DNA of 64,000 nt from Gonapodya sp. JEL0774 (taxonomy: Eukaryota; Monoblepharomycota; Monoblepharidomycetes; Monoblepharidales; Gonapodyaceae). The stretch spans positions 62,001 to 126,000 of the forward strand of contig JADIIX010000051.1 in assembly GCA_027604505.1 (NCBI GenBank), given 5' to 3'. Positions 44,067 to 56,318 of this stretch are shown piece by piece; the first letter of the stretch is position 1; every line of letters starts with the position of its first letter. Position numbers and translations under genes: made by a program. The notes under the pieces were generated by a model. That model was not told the origin of the DNA. It worked only from the letters and a program-made list of their open reading frames with translations, and made no database searches.

Positions 44067-45019
44067 ATGGCGGAAACCGAAACATCATCCACCGGGGCCG
44101 GGTCGGCATCTCTGATGGAAACTCTTGCGACTGAGCTCTCGACTAATCCGGTTAATTGGGTGCTTCTCGGGGTGCTTGGTTACATTATATACACTCTGTT
44201 TCGCCCTCAACGCTACGAAGCTCCCCCTCCGGTTCATGCGAAAGTTATTGAGATGCGGGAGTACACGCCTCAAGAGTTATCGAAATTTGATGGCACGGAT
44301 GGAAAGCCTATCATGTTCGCTGTTAGCGGGAAAGTCTTTGATGTCTCACGTGGAAGGTAAGCATGCAAATGTCAAATGTACAGGACAGGATAGTACCTCC
44401 GATCTTGTTGGGCAAAGGGCGATGCCGGTTGGTGTCCTTACATCGAGCTTGAAGAAGTTGACCAGGACATATCAATTGCTTCGCCGTTCGTTTTGAGAAC
44501 CCGCTCTTGTTGTTATGAGCGACCTCGAAATGTCTCAATAATATTTAGTGGTATTCACAGCAAGGTTTCTGCCCGTATTACACAGGAACTTTTACGGTCC
44601 CGGAGGACCATATGGCAACTTTGCCGGGCGAGACGCAAGTCGAGGAATGGCCAAGCAATCTGTGTGTACACTCTAACACCGATTCGTTCTCCTTGACTGA
44701 GAAATGAACCGATATGTTTTGTTCCCCGATCTGTTGCTGCCCCTCCTCAGTTTGAAATGGAGCACATCCGCGGACCTGATGAGCCAATTGATACATTGGA
44801 TGATTTGACAAAGGAGGAGCGGGAGAACATGCTCGAATGGGAATGTAAGGAGTTTTCGCGGTAGACTAATTAGCGCTCGTGTTCTTCAAACTAAAGGTTT
44901 GGCTTAACATCCCAGCCCACTTTTTACACAAGTATGATCACGTGGGCTGGCTTGTGGCTAAATATTCTGACCACGTAAGGGGGCCGGAGAATGTCGCTTC
45001 CGAGAAGAAAACTGAGTAA
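44067..45019 (+). CDS. DAP1: Dap1 / PGRMC-type membrane heme-binding protein
   Basis: Four exons (44067-44356, 44586-44661, 44751-44844, 44916-45019) join to 187 aa. MAPR proteins bind heme with a cytochrome-b5-like fold and support cytochrome P450 enzymes of sterol synthesis. A single membrane anchor near residue 30-50 (NWVLLGVLGYIIYTLF) is followed by the core: YTPQELSKFDGTDGKPIM, GKVFDVSRG, NFYGPGGPYGNFAGRDAS and RGMAKQS. The end is DTLDDLTKEERENMLEWE, then KYDHVGWLV. The tyrosines of the FYGPGGPY block are the heme contacts in the family. The frame is open upstream to 43971 but the Met of MAETETSS fits. Confidence 0.9.
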
Positions 45020-45151
45020 TTGCAACTGGCAGGGCTCGGTCAGCAAAAGAAATGGAGTGATCTGGGACTTCGGTCCTGGAACGGCGTTCTCGATCGTCGC
45101 ATTTGACATTTCGTGTTGGCATGAGATTCCGTGTATCGCATAATTTGTATT

Positions 45152-46755
45152 CTAGTTTCTTGCGCCTACATATCTGGCCCTCTTGTTGAGGAAACGCAGC
45201 AGATCGAGTTTGGTGCACACCGCGAGTGTGAATTTCCGGTCTTGGTCTGTTACGAACGCAAATGAGTGGTTGTTAAAGAACTCGCTGAGATCTGACAGGG
45301 GAGTATCCGGAGTGATCAGCCTACAAGAATCGAGGAGATGTTTGGTTAATAGTACAATGACGAGACCACGAAGCTACAAACATCAAATAGCTCACTTATA
45401 TTCTCTCTTGCGTCCTTTTTCTGATCTTCCCTTTCCCTCTCCCCAGTGTATCATGACGGACTTAACCTCGTCGCCCTCACCGCACTTGCCAGTCGCCATC
45501 GCTTCCTCCAGCAGTCCCAGCGTCACGAAACCTTTGGTCCTCCTACCTGTGTCCACGACAGGGATTTGGGAGAAGTCTCGCTCCAGCATAATGGCACATG
45601 CTTGACCAACGGAACATCGGAGTGGAACAGTCAGAGCTTCTGGCAGTTGAAGGTCCTCAACAGATGCACCCAGAGTTACGAGGGAGAGTGAAGCAATAGG
45701 TGGAGGTTGGGTGAAGTTCTCCAGAAGGAAGTCGTCGCTGGTGGTCATACACGATGTGTCGGTTGCTCTTTGATAGATCTTTCGATTCCACAACTCACTT
45801 GAGCAGGGTATCAGAATAAGTGTTAGCCCCGTCCGGTAATATGACAGCAATTCGTTTGCCTTTCCATTGCTCCTGGTTCCGTCCCACTAGCTCTGTGGCG
45901 GCTGCAAGTACCGCACCTGACTGCACACCGCAGAGCAAGCGATCACGCGATATCACACTCCGCGCAGCAGAATAAGCAGTGCCTTGCGAGACTGTCAGAA
46001 TTTCCTCTACGAGGTCTGTCCGCGAACTCTTCAGCACAGCGGGTAGCTTGCTCGCTCTGTTTGTTGCGAGTCTCGCCCCAAACACACGAACTTCTGGAAG
46101 AGCTTCCTTGAGTCGCCTGCCAACGCCAGCAATAGTATTTCCTGTCTCCACAAAGCATACCACAGCGTCCAGTCGGCCCTCTGCCTGTGTCAATACTTCT
46201 TGCCCAGTCTCCTCAAAGTGGATATCCTCCCGTCCAGTCTCATCTGCTATGACAGACCCCACTCCCAGATCTGCCACAAGTCGTTTTGCAACTTGGTAAA
46301 AATGTTCGGGCGATGACGGAGAGGTGTTGGGTGGTGTTCGGACGATGTCAACGGCAGAGGGTCCAAGAGCCCGGAGAAGAAGGACGACTTCTTTCGGGGC
46401 ATCCTCTGGCAGAATCGCAGTAATGTGATGCTGTCGAGTGGAGTAGGCCAGTGAGAGGGCGAGGAGACCAGGGGACGGGACGACCAAAGTCTGGATGGTT
46501 CTCGAGGAAAGAGCTCCGGAGAGAATGAGGAGATCAGATTTAATACACGTGGAGATGCATCGATACATACCTTGCAGGATCCTTCGAGCGACGCGGTGCT
46601 TCCCGGAGTAAGACGGTGTGAGGTACTCACATTTTGCAACTGGCAGCGAAAATTCAGGATTTTTGAGCTCCGGGGAACACATTTTTGATGAGCTCACAAA
46701 TCTCTACGTCATCGTTGATGGAGACGGGTACAAAGGGGGTTGTCGGTGATTGCAT
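45152..46755 (-). CDS. divergent cystathionine beta-synthase-like protein with CBS domain
   Basis: Exons on the minus strand form a PLP fold-type II domain followed by a paired CBS module. Recognisable are AKCEYLTPSYSGKHRVARRI (aligned to the PLP-lysine segment, lysine kept), HITAILPEDAPKEVVLLLRA, LGPSAVDIVRTPPNTS, GRLDAVVCFVETGNTIAGVG and KRIAVILPDGANTY. The C-terminal module includes RCSVGQACAIMLERDFSQIP and, in the last exon, ITPDTPLSDLSEFF and DRKFTLAVCTKLDLLRFL. In active CBS the cofactor asparagine loop reads SGNTG and the glycine loop GTGGT. Here the aligned segments read SPGLL and ETGNT. It is therefore likely a regulatory or pseudo-enzyme paralogue of CBS. The start is taken at 46755 (MQSPTTPF), one short exon upstream. 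Confidence 0.7.
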
Positions 46756-46949
46756 TCGAGAAATTTGTGTTCTGATCACGACGTTCCAACAATGGAAGTT
46801 AATGATTTGCAGCGGTCGCACAGACGAGGATTTTTGCTCAGAACGGATAAATCATCAGTGTCTGCAGTGTGGGGTATTCTGATCACAACGTTGCAGCTAA
46901 CTTGAAAGTTATGTAATATTTAAATATGCACATGATTAAATACGGTGTG

Positions 46950-48497
46950 TCAGGGATTTTCAACAATTACTTCCCTCTCAGTAGTCTTCTCGTCGTCATC
47001 CAGCAAGAGCACTACTTGGACCCCCGGTAATGTGGATGATGAACTCGCGTCACCCTCGGTATACGGTGGAGACAGCAGCACAATGTCATTAGAATACGAA
47101 GGCAATGGGAGTGCATCCAAAGCTCTGGCGAAGGGAGGCCGATCTGAGTGTCGCAGAACCCGGGGGGTTGCTGAAGGTTGCCGAACTTGCATTTGCTGTC
47201 TTTGCAACCCAACAACTTCTGTCCAGTTCATGAACCGCAAAAATGGAGGTATTGTGGCATGGTCCGGTATCCCAGAAATCACTGTTGCTTCTGTTGGTTG
47301 AAGGGCGGGTGGAGGCAAAGCGGGGTTAGTGGCTTCCACCGTTTGCTCGGGAGATCCGGAGACTGATGTGGAGCCGAATGAAGTCTGCAGCTCTGCAGAT
47401 GACGATTGTGGTCTCATGACAGGTACGAATACGGAAGGCGGGAGGTCGGAAACTTCGGGGTAAGATGGGGGACTCAGTTCGTGGAGCATGGACTGTCGTA
47501 GACCAGTCAAAAGTGTGACTCGCACAACCTACACCGGCCATTAGATGACGAAGATATGATTTTCTAGCCTAATCGATGAATACTCACCATAAAAGGTGGT
47601 GTGCGCATCGCCCCTTTCATCACCTGCCACGGGCCTGCAGACCGGTGCTCTTTGAAGTACATAGACCACTCAATCCCGACGCCGCGATCTATATGATTGA
47701 ATATGGCTAACAGGGGTCTCACACTAGATTGAAACTGCCATTAATTGCAAATTGCAGGCAAAGATGGAAGCAGTGCAGTTGGTGTGAGGTGGTTGCGATT
47801 GCAGTACAACTCCACGCTTGCACTTATAAAAACGGATTTGGCACTCACTCGGGCATTGGAGATCCAGGTTATCACGAACCACACAACTGATACACTTAGT
47901 AGGGTGCCACAGGCGATGAAGTTAACAAATGATTCAAGCGATCGAAGAAACAGAGCAAACGCCAGAGCCATAAGAGGAATCGCTCCGAGGAAGAGTACAG
48001 CTGTCACGAAATATTTGTATCAGGACTTGGGACATGGAAACAGACACTCTGTGCTGTCTCTTACGATGCCAAGTTTCAAAATGTCGGAACGGAGGTGCGA
48101 CTTTGTTCAGAGCCGATATCCTGCTCCTGTAAGGACCAATATCCATCTGGAGTAATAAAAACTGAGTCTTGGTGTCAGTTTTATCTGAATTGTGTGGGAA
48201 CAGACCCACCCGAGAATGTAACACTCCGGGAACACGTGCATGCGAGAATGCCACTCTGCAGTTCATGATTCCTTCTGCAGCTATCACCCGAAAGGGAATA
48301 TCGAAGGTAGTGATATCTCCGAATTGGGATGTTCTGGCCAAACCAAGTTCGTCCAGTCGTTGATGGTCATGTGGATGGACAAGGGAATCCGATCCATCGA
48401 TGGGAGATGTGAGATGCGAGGCGAAACGTGGATGTCGCCGGTCCACGTCCAATGGGGGACATTCCGTGTCCATCACCGGATCCGTGTTTTCACTCAT
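46950..48497 (-). CDS. hypothetical membrane protein
   Basis: A probable start is MSENTDPVMDTECPP at 48497. After a soluble segment (FDIPFRVIAAEGIMNCRVAF) and introns near 48000-48180, an exon at about 47.74-48.0 kb holds two hydrophobic stretches in sequence: AVLFLGAIPLMALAFALFL and IACGTLLSVSVVWFVITWI. They look like a membrane hairpin. The final exon (to 46950) is Pro/Ser-rich and disordered in character, with LPPPALQPTEATVIS and an acidic end. I do not recognise the family. Exon edges are approximate. Confidence 0.45.
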
Positions 48498-48940
48498 GTA
48501 TGAGTGAAAACCTCTTCACACCGAATCTGAAGATGTCCTTCACACCGTCTTTCCTATCCAAACGCTCATGCACAATCTTTATTTTGTCTCTTCGCGTGAG
48601 TGGAGGATGAGCCTTTGACCACTCCTTCGGTTAGGTGGTCCCTTTTCGAACAGGGACTGTCGTCTTCACATTCATGACACCCTCCATCAATTATATAATA
48701 TTAGTGGTTTACATAAAGAGTTTTGGAATTAGCCACCTCATTTTTGGGTGCATTTTCCCACATAATGGGAATGGCGGAGGTAATGGTACTGCCCTATTTC
48801 ATGACTTATGCACAGGCATAGTCAGATCCTGTTATTATTCATCCATGTAACTGAACTTCTGGGGCTGGTGTACTAGTCGCTCATACATTTCCGGCGCCAT
48901 GACGCAACGGCTACACCACCACAAACCACATATCTAATAA
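48498..48940. other. intergenic
   Basis: This 443-bp gap lies between two minus-strand genes. It contains one short inverted repeat (GACCAC at 48617-48622 and GTGGTC at 48635-48640). No coding frame or RNA gene is credible. Confidence 0.45.
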
Positions 48941-51895
48941 TCAGAACTTTGATCCTTTCCTGATGCTCTCAGCCTCCACTTTCCACAAATCGATGCCCCT
49001 GCGAATCTCTCTCACCCTGCTCCTCCTCGACTCAAGAACGGCCCATCGACGCGAAAATGCCCGCTCGTAGGCCTCAACGACACGATCAAGTGGTTGTGTG
49101 GCTACGCGCTGGTATTCGGCGGCGAAAGAGGACTATAGTGATGTTTGAAAACCAGGATCAACTTTCACTAGCAGTACTCCATTTTCTCCAATCTGTGGGC
49201 AGCTCGAACTACCCACCTTCACGTCCCCACCCAAAATTTCCAGTCTTTTTTCGACTCTCCTGACAACCCTCAGCCTCACGGCAGCCCACCACACCTGCAA
49301 CGCAGCAAAACTCCCCATGGTACCAGCGACAGTTGAAAGCACCGCCAGTGTAAGCGGGAGTTGGAAGTGGGTGAAGCCGAGTGCTGGGATCGCGAAGGAC
49401 AGGAACTGCATCGGGGGATGCGGTTAGAGCGATACTCTTTTCCGTGACTCCCAGTAACACCGAACAACTTACTATCCCTCCTCCTGTCACATATGCTCCA
49501 CTCTCCGCCCATCCTCCGGCCCCTCCCGAAATCTCCCTGATATCTACCTCGGCGTCTCTCACTACCGATCGAATCGCATCCTTGTCGGCCCTCGTGCGAC
49601 CCTCTGCCTCCGCCACCGCTAATACGCCCCGTGAATCGGTGAGGTACTCGGCATAGGTTGTGGTGGAGGCGGACGATGGGGATGGAAACGCTAGAAACAG
49701 TGTCGGGAGATGGGGTGAAAGCGATGAGATCCGGCCAAGGGCATGGGCATACTGAGATTACAAGATTACAGGAGTCATTGGAATGTGGTTTGTGATATCA
49801 GTGAAACTGCTGGAATACTCACTGCAACTTCGACTCCCCTCGCACCACCTTGTACCGCCGCCGCCGCCAGGTTGACCACGTCCGCTCCCGCCATAATTCC
49901 AAAGGCAGTCACCCTGCGAAGCACTCTTTCAACATCCTGCCCTGCTCTCAAAGCTTCATGGCTCGCCTCGACGTGTTCGCCCTGCTCCACCTCCGTGTGC
50001 AAATGGTCCACAATGCGGCGGTAAGCATCACATCGCGCGACAAAGGAGGAATCGGCAGCTGTTATGGAGAGGGAGGAAGAAGAGAGGGAGGTAGAAATAG
50101 CGGAGAGGTGGTAGGAGAGGTGTGACAGGTGCGACACGGCGAGTGTGGTGGATAAAGCGGGGCCAACAAGGTGTGAGGTAAGGAGGTGGGCACGGAGGGA
50201 ACTAGGAGGATAGAGTTGGATGGCACGAAAGGGCTTATGTTTAAGGGAGTTGGATAAGTGCAGAGAAGACAGAGCTTACCCTATGCCCGATGCCGCCAAC
50301 TCATTCTGAAAGGATGTGGGAACTACTGCGTTACGGAGAATAGCGGAGCGAAGGTTGGCATAACTGGTGGGGGTGGTGGGTATGGAGTAATGGTGCATAA
50401 ATCCGGTTGGAGCTCGAACTGAGAAAAGATCCCCCCGAAAAAAGCGCGTTGTTACACTGACAACGTCCACCCACAGTTCCACAAACTCCACTAAAGCATA
50501 ATGGTGTGCCATGCACAATCGCTACTCACGCTCTTACACCCCTTTCTATGTCAACTGCAAAAACCTTGCCTTCTCCGACTTCCTTCCCCACTGAGTCTGC
50601 GATTGCTTTCACGTCACAAGATATCGCGGCAATGGTCGTTTGTAAAGACGGTAAAGGGATTGAGGGAGGGAGCGAAAGGGTTATTACAAGGGAAGGTGGG
50701 GAGCTGGGAAGATAGGGGTGGTGGTAGGGCGGCGGGAGGAGCAGTACATGTTTATAAGATGTAAACATAAGTGAGTTGTGGATCATATCTGGCGCGACCA
50801 AAACTTTTTGACATTGCCGGTGGCACAGTGTCTTCTCTCACAGGGTTTCACTCGCCGGGAAAGGCTGCAAAGTTTCCCTCTCCTTCCGACAATCCACGGT
50901 ACTCACATCATCCTCTTGTATGCCTCCTGTACGATGATTTTTTCCAGCCCGGACTTAACACCCCTGAGTGGGTCTGTAACAAGGACAACGACATCCGCTT
51001 GGTCGAACAACACGTCGAGCTGGAGAGAAGAGTCGGCCACAGAGTCAGGGAAGAGCAGAATGTTGAGAGGATAGTCCCGGAGAAGGGGTGCGGGAAGCAA
51101 CAGCGAGGTGCCTGAGGGATCGGCAGAGGAGGTGTCGCCGTAACGGATGAGGGACGGAGGTTGAGAGAAAGCAGAAGAGCTGGAGTTGGGCGAAGATGAG
51201 TTTGATGACACAAGCAGGCGGAGCAGGTCCGTGTGATTCCAAGAGTCTGAGCGCAACTCCTCTTCGGAGAGCAGGAGAGCTGCCACAATGTCTGCCCGGA
51301 GACGTTCATCTGCTCCGACAACTGCCAGGGAAAGGGTAGAGCGGGTGGTGGGTGAGAGCGGAGGAGCGTTTGGGAAAATTTCCGAATATAGTGAAGCGGT
51401 TGCAATTGAGAGCGCGTCAAGGGAGGATCGGAGGTGTGGCTGGAGCGATTGCGCGGAGTGCGAGTCGTTGGCCACTTGGACAGTCTGAGTGTGGGCACCG
51501 CGGGGTCGACCGAGACCCGAAAATGGAGCGGAAGTAGTCGAATCGCTCGGGCTACTGTGAATATTCAGAACCGATTCAACCACTCCACCACCGGAATGTA
51601 AAAGCCGCACTCTCGTTCCAAAGCAAATAAATGCTCTTCCCTGCATTATTCGAATCTTTGTCGCGACCCCGTTACCGATGAGTTCCGATTGACCCCATCT
51701 TGCCCACGGGCGGATGCTCAATAACGTTTCCGCATTGAATGCAGCGATTCCACCTTGACAATTCCCCAATTTACCAATCAGTGCCCCGCTTGTAGGAATC
51801 CGACCCGAAAAGGCCCGTGCCGCAGCCATGGCCGTTCCTGGATGGAGGATGGAAGGACGAGATGTGTGGGCCAACGACCAAAACCGCGTAAACAC
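48941..51895 (-). CDS. Mmc1-like mitochondrial membrane protein (GTPase-fold-like, degenerate)
   Basis: The gene starts with a likely mitochondrial presequence (MFTRFWSLAHTSRPSILH, then MAAARAFSGRI). The first large exon has a helical region and a beta strand-loop where a P-loop would be (STLSLAVVGADERLRADIVA), but without a GxxxxGK[ST] motif. DVVVLVTDPLRGVKSGLEK follows and resembles a G4-like strand. Later exons are helical (CDAYRRIVDHLHTEVEQGEH, VTAFGIMAGADVVNLAAAAV). A hydrophobic hairpin follows (FLSFAIPALGFTHFQLPLTL, VLSTVAGTMGSFAALQVWW), then a charged C-terminal helix ending RKGSKF at 48941. This order resembles the fungal mitochondrial Mmc1 family from memory, which I could not check. 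Head-to-head with the bromodomain gene. Gene existence is sure, family less so. Confidence 0.55.
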
Positions 51896-52111
51896 ATCAC
51901 CCGCACAGTACTTGCATCACCAACTGAGTTTTACAGCTGAAGCGAAGCGCAGCAAGATGCAGTGATCACTTCTTCTGACCAGACGCGCTCAGTCTCATTC
52001 CCACCTCCTCTTTGCGGTCTTCCTCGAGTGGCACCAAATACAATAAACTCGACACAAGCACCCTGCAGTAACTGCTTCGAAGGCTGATTCACCTGATTCA
52101 CCTGTTCGGCT

Positions 52112-55100
52112 ATGAAGCGTGCTCGTAGTCAGGGTGAAGCTGTGGAGATGGATTCCACTTTTCCCCGCGCCAAACGCCCACGACTTTCTCCAACAGAAGC
52201 GTCCGTGGACAACCTGGACACTGAAGCGCCGCTCGATTCCACAAACCCTCCACCAGCACCCCCCCGCAAAGGCCCGCTCACTCTGCATTTGACACTGAAA
52301 CACGAGGATGGCAGGGCAAGTGCGCCTGGAACAAGAACGGGGACTGGGTCGGAGGAGAGAGAACAAGGAAACGGACAGGACACACCCGATCTGGGGGATT
52401 TGTGCAGGCACTTGTTGACTGTGATGGAAGAATACAGGGACAACGAGTGCGTTTTAATGAAGCTTGGCGTTGGGACAGGTCCACAGGAGGATCCAACAAT
52501 TTGTACTTGCTACTCACATTGACCTCGGAATCTGTGCCCTGGTCATGCGGTGCGGGACCGAGTAATGGTCAATCTTGCCTTTGGATCAATCAGGATGCTC
52601 ATGGATGAGGCTTTTCCAATTCTTTTCCCAATGTCTCACTCCTCGACGTCCTCTCCTCTCCAACCTGAAAAAGCGGACGCCTCGTCTCTGAAATATTCAA
52701 AGAGCTCCCCGACAAGCGCCAATATCGTGACTACTATACAGTAATATCCCAGCCAATTGCGCTGAAGAACATTCATGTTCGTTCCCATCAAGCCACGGCT
52801 GGCGTTTCCTCCTCGGTCTCCTGTTTTTGACTCTCTTCCTTTCTTCTATCCCTCTCTATTCTCTGTTTGTCGGTAGAAAAATATATCCTCTGGTCGATAC
52901 TCTTCACTCGACGACCTTAAGTCGGACGTAGAACTGATGTTCCGCAATGCCAAGCAATACAATGCGCCCAAGTCGATGGTTTACGAGGATGCTGTAGCGC
53001 TGCAAGTGCGTTGCGTAGCCGACTAGGGAGATTGAACGTTGACTGTGCAGGACCATAAACCCCTTATCTTTAGGCTCTCTTCCGCAGGGAACTTGCTAGT
53101 CTCACCAAAACTCGTTCCTCATCTACTCGCCGCTCCGCGTCCTCAACGTCGTTGTCCCTTCCTGGGGCCGTGGGAACTTCCAATGACGACGAGGAGACCG
53201 GAGAGGCACTTAAAGAGAAGTGCAAAGCACTGTTGGCGGTCATGAAAGAACTGAAAGATGACGTGTGAGTTCGTAATGTCGGGGCTTGCTTGTGAATATG
53301 TAGTTTCAACATACTCTCAACTTTGTTTCCCAGCGGGAACAATTTGACCTCCATATTCCGCGAGTTGCCAAGCAAGCAGCTCTACCCGGACTACTACGAA
53401 AAAATAGAGCGACCAATTGCGATAAAGGTCATCCAGGTGAAGGAGGAAGTTGAATGAAGTCGGATGGCATCTTCTGCTTCTAACGGGGCTGGCTCACCGG
53501 TTCTCTTTCTCTGTGTTTCCAATTGTTACTGCGTGCCAGCGTAAAATCTCGGATGACAAGTATACGAACCTGGAGGAGTTCCGGACCGATGTGGAACTCA
53601 TGTTTGCGAATGCCAAGGCGTACAATCTGCCCAAATCTAGTGTGTACCAGGACGCCGTGGTGCTGCTGGTGAGTTCTCGTGGATGTTTTCTGTCGCATCT
53701 GTGAAATCGTACTCCACTCGCCCATCTGTAGAAACGCTTTCGAGAAGAGTACGCTGCGATGACTGGCGGTGGTGGGAGGCGATCTATCACGTCTGCTCGG
53801 CGCGCCGGTGGGAGTGCGCTTAATGATGGAGGTACCGACGGAGTAGGTGATGATAACACATCGGACCTCATCGAGGTGTACAAATCATTGGTCCGGGGTA
53901 TTGAGTCCTATGCGGATGCGGAGTGAGTTAGCTGAATGGACGTCTTCGTGCGCAGGCAGTCTCACACTCAATTTGTCGCAAGTGCAAGAATGCTGGCAAG
54001 TATGTTTGTACAGTTGCCGAGCAGAATAGAGTATCCAGACTACTATCGGGTCATCGAGGAGCCTATTTCGCTCAAGGAGATCAATGTGGGTGCCATAATT
54101 TCAATTCTTCGCTTCGCATGGCAACGTCCGGCGACTCACGCGATGTTTGTCCACGGGACGTTTTAAAACTCAACAGAGAAGCATTGAGCTGGGTCGTTAC
54201 GGGACGTTAGATCAATTAAAAAGGGATGTTGATCTTATGTTTCGGAATGCGAAGACTTACAATGCTCCCAAGTCGCAGATCTACGAGGACGCAACTCAGT
54301 TGCAGGTCAGTGTTTCTCATATGTGTTCATGATTCTATTCCTCTCCATTGACCCCATGCACTTGCACAGAAATTCTTCCGTGACGAGTTCAACGCTGCGA
54401 AGCGCAACCTCGACCACGCTCCTCCATCTTCTGCGCGCCGAGAACGTGCTGACTCTGAAACGCATTCGGTGGCTTCTATGCCACGAAAGAGCAAGGATAG
54501 GTCAAGAACATTTGAAGAGGAGCGGAAGGAGGACCTCGCAGAAGCAAAGGACGAGTACTTCCCCGCAGGTGTTACGAAGATCAAGTTTAAAAAGAAGTTT
54601 GAGCGTGAGTCAAAGTGACTCCAGAACGGATACCTGCCTTAATAAACGCTTGACTGCACCTCATTCTTATCCAGCTATGATGTTGTTTGATGCAATTCAA
54701 CGGGACGATTTTAAAACTCTTCGTAAACTCCTCCTCGACAATTCAGTGGATCCTAACTCCCTGCACCCCTTTACCCTGGGAGATTTCACCTTCACTTGGA
54801 ATCCTCTGCATGCCGCCGCATTTTACGGGGCAGAGGAGTGCTTAAGGACGCTAATCGAAATGGGTGCCGACATTGAAATGCCGGACACTTGGTATGGGAG
54901 CAGACCACTCGGGTGGGCCGCGTTCGGGGGACATGCTGACGTCGCGAAGGTGTTGGTCATGGAATTCGGAGCAGATAGGGACGCTACCAACGTAGGCGGC
55001 CAAAGAGCCATCGATGTGGTGAGCGATGTTACTTGCGGTGCCTCACAACGTAAACCCATGGCTGAATTTCCAAACAATTAGGCTGCTGACCCTGCTAACC

Positions 55101-56259
55101 CACAATGGCAAGGCGTTCTCGTGAATGATGAGACGGTGAAGACAAAATCGCGTTCAAGGACCACTGCAGATGTTGAGTATGACGAAGAAAGTGAGGACGG
55201 TGAAGGTGACGACGTTGTGAAACCGCGGTTAAAAATCACCATGCGGAAATCAAAAGACGGAGATGAAGATTCTGGGGACGCGAAAGGAAAGAGGAAAGAA
55301 AGCACTGTGAAGGAGGATGAGGAGATGATATCAGTGGACGATGAAGTGCCCGGTGCAACAGTTGGAGAAGGGGACGATGGTAAGTGTAGAAAGGTATTGC
55401 AATTGGAGAGTTGATCTATGTCTTATACGTCTGCTGGGGACCAGCATCAGGGGCAACATCGAAACCTCGCGTGAGAGTCAAGAGGAAGCCTCTTTGGCCA
55501 CTTGCAGGCGGATTACCAGTCAGCACTTTGGGTGCAGTATCCGGTATGCCCGGAGTTCCCGGAGTGCCGGGCAAAATCGACAAACGTGAGTGCAAACGGT
55601 GCTTGCTTCGTTTGTGTTGTCCCTTGTTTACTGACGACAGCCCACACTAAAACCCTGTACAATCTAAAGCGGTGAACCCTGTTTTCAGCGAGCGAGCATC
55701 AACTGCCCACATCCTCTCACATGTCGTAATGACACCGAGCGCCACGAGTGACCCTCGTACCCCTGGATTTTGCTTCGAACAGGCGATTCCCGCTCCAGAA
55801 TCTGGATCCGGCACGGCAGTCAGCGTTCCTGCCGATGTAGATCGTTTGGGAGTAATGGTCTTTTTCCATGACGTTGCTCCGGCTCCTGTCAAAATCTTTG
55901 GGCCCGGTGGATCGATAAAAACCTCGAACCAAGAGGTGTTCCCCACAGTACGGCGATACTTGGTTATTCGATGGAATGGTTCCATAGTGGACCTTCAACC
56001 ATTCTTTGGGGAGCGCGAAGATGGAGGATCTGGATTCATTGCAACGACAAAAATGCGGAACGGGCTCAATACTCTGGAAATTTTTGCGAGAGAGCGAAGA
56101 AAAAGGGAAAGAGATGATGATTCGAAAAAGGGTAAGGAGAAGGAAAAGGAGAAGGAGGAAGACGATGATGCGAATGCGCCTGCCAAGCGACGGGGGAGGA
56201 AGCCAAAAGAGGACGATGTGTTTGAGCACTCTTTCAGATATTTTGTTACGCGCAGCTAG
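52112..56259 (+). CDS. three-bromodomain, ankyrin-repeat chromatin protein (RSC/polybromo-like)
   Basis: Fourteen exons join in frame to 1004 aa: 52112-52446, 52674-52776, 52877-53005, 53074-53264, 53334-53436, 53540-53668, 53732-53922, 53983-54085, 54177-54305, 54370-54604, 54675-55018, 55082-55379, 55451-55585, 55670-56259. Each bromodomain has the core PxYRDYY/PDYY segment (YRDYYTVISQPIALKNI; YPDYYEKIERPIAIKVI; YPDYYRVIEEPISLKEI). A DVxLMFxNAKxYNxPKSxxYxDA helix holds the acetyl-lysine asparagine. Bromodomains read acetylated histones, and tandem arrays with this C-terminal layout occur in RSC-type remodellers. Ankyrin repeats follow (WNPLHAAAFYGAEECLRTLI, PLGWAAFGGHADVAKVLV), then a charged linker. 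A C-terminal beta-rich domain (VFSERASTAHIL, RYLVIRWNGSIVDLQPFFG) ends in a basic tail with RRGRKPK, an AT-hook-like motif. Exon sizes 103/129/191 repeat exactly. Confidence 0.88.
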
Positions 56260-56318
56260 TATGCAAGCTAATTTTATGATGAAGCAGCGCAGTTCATTTT
56301 GTGCAACAGGGCTGACTT

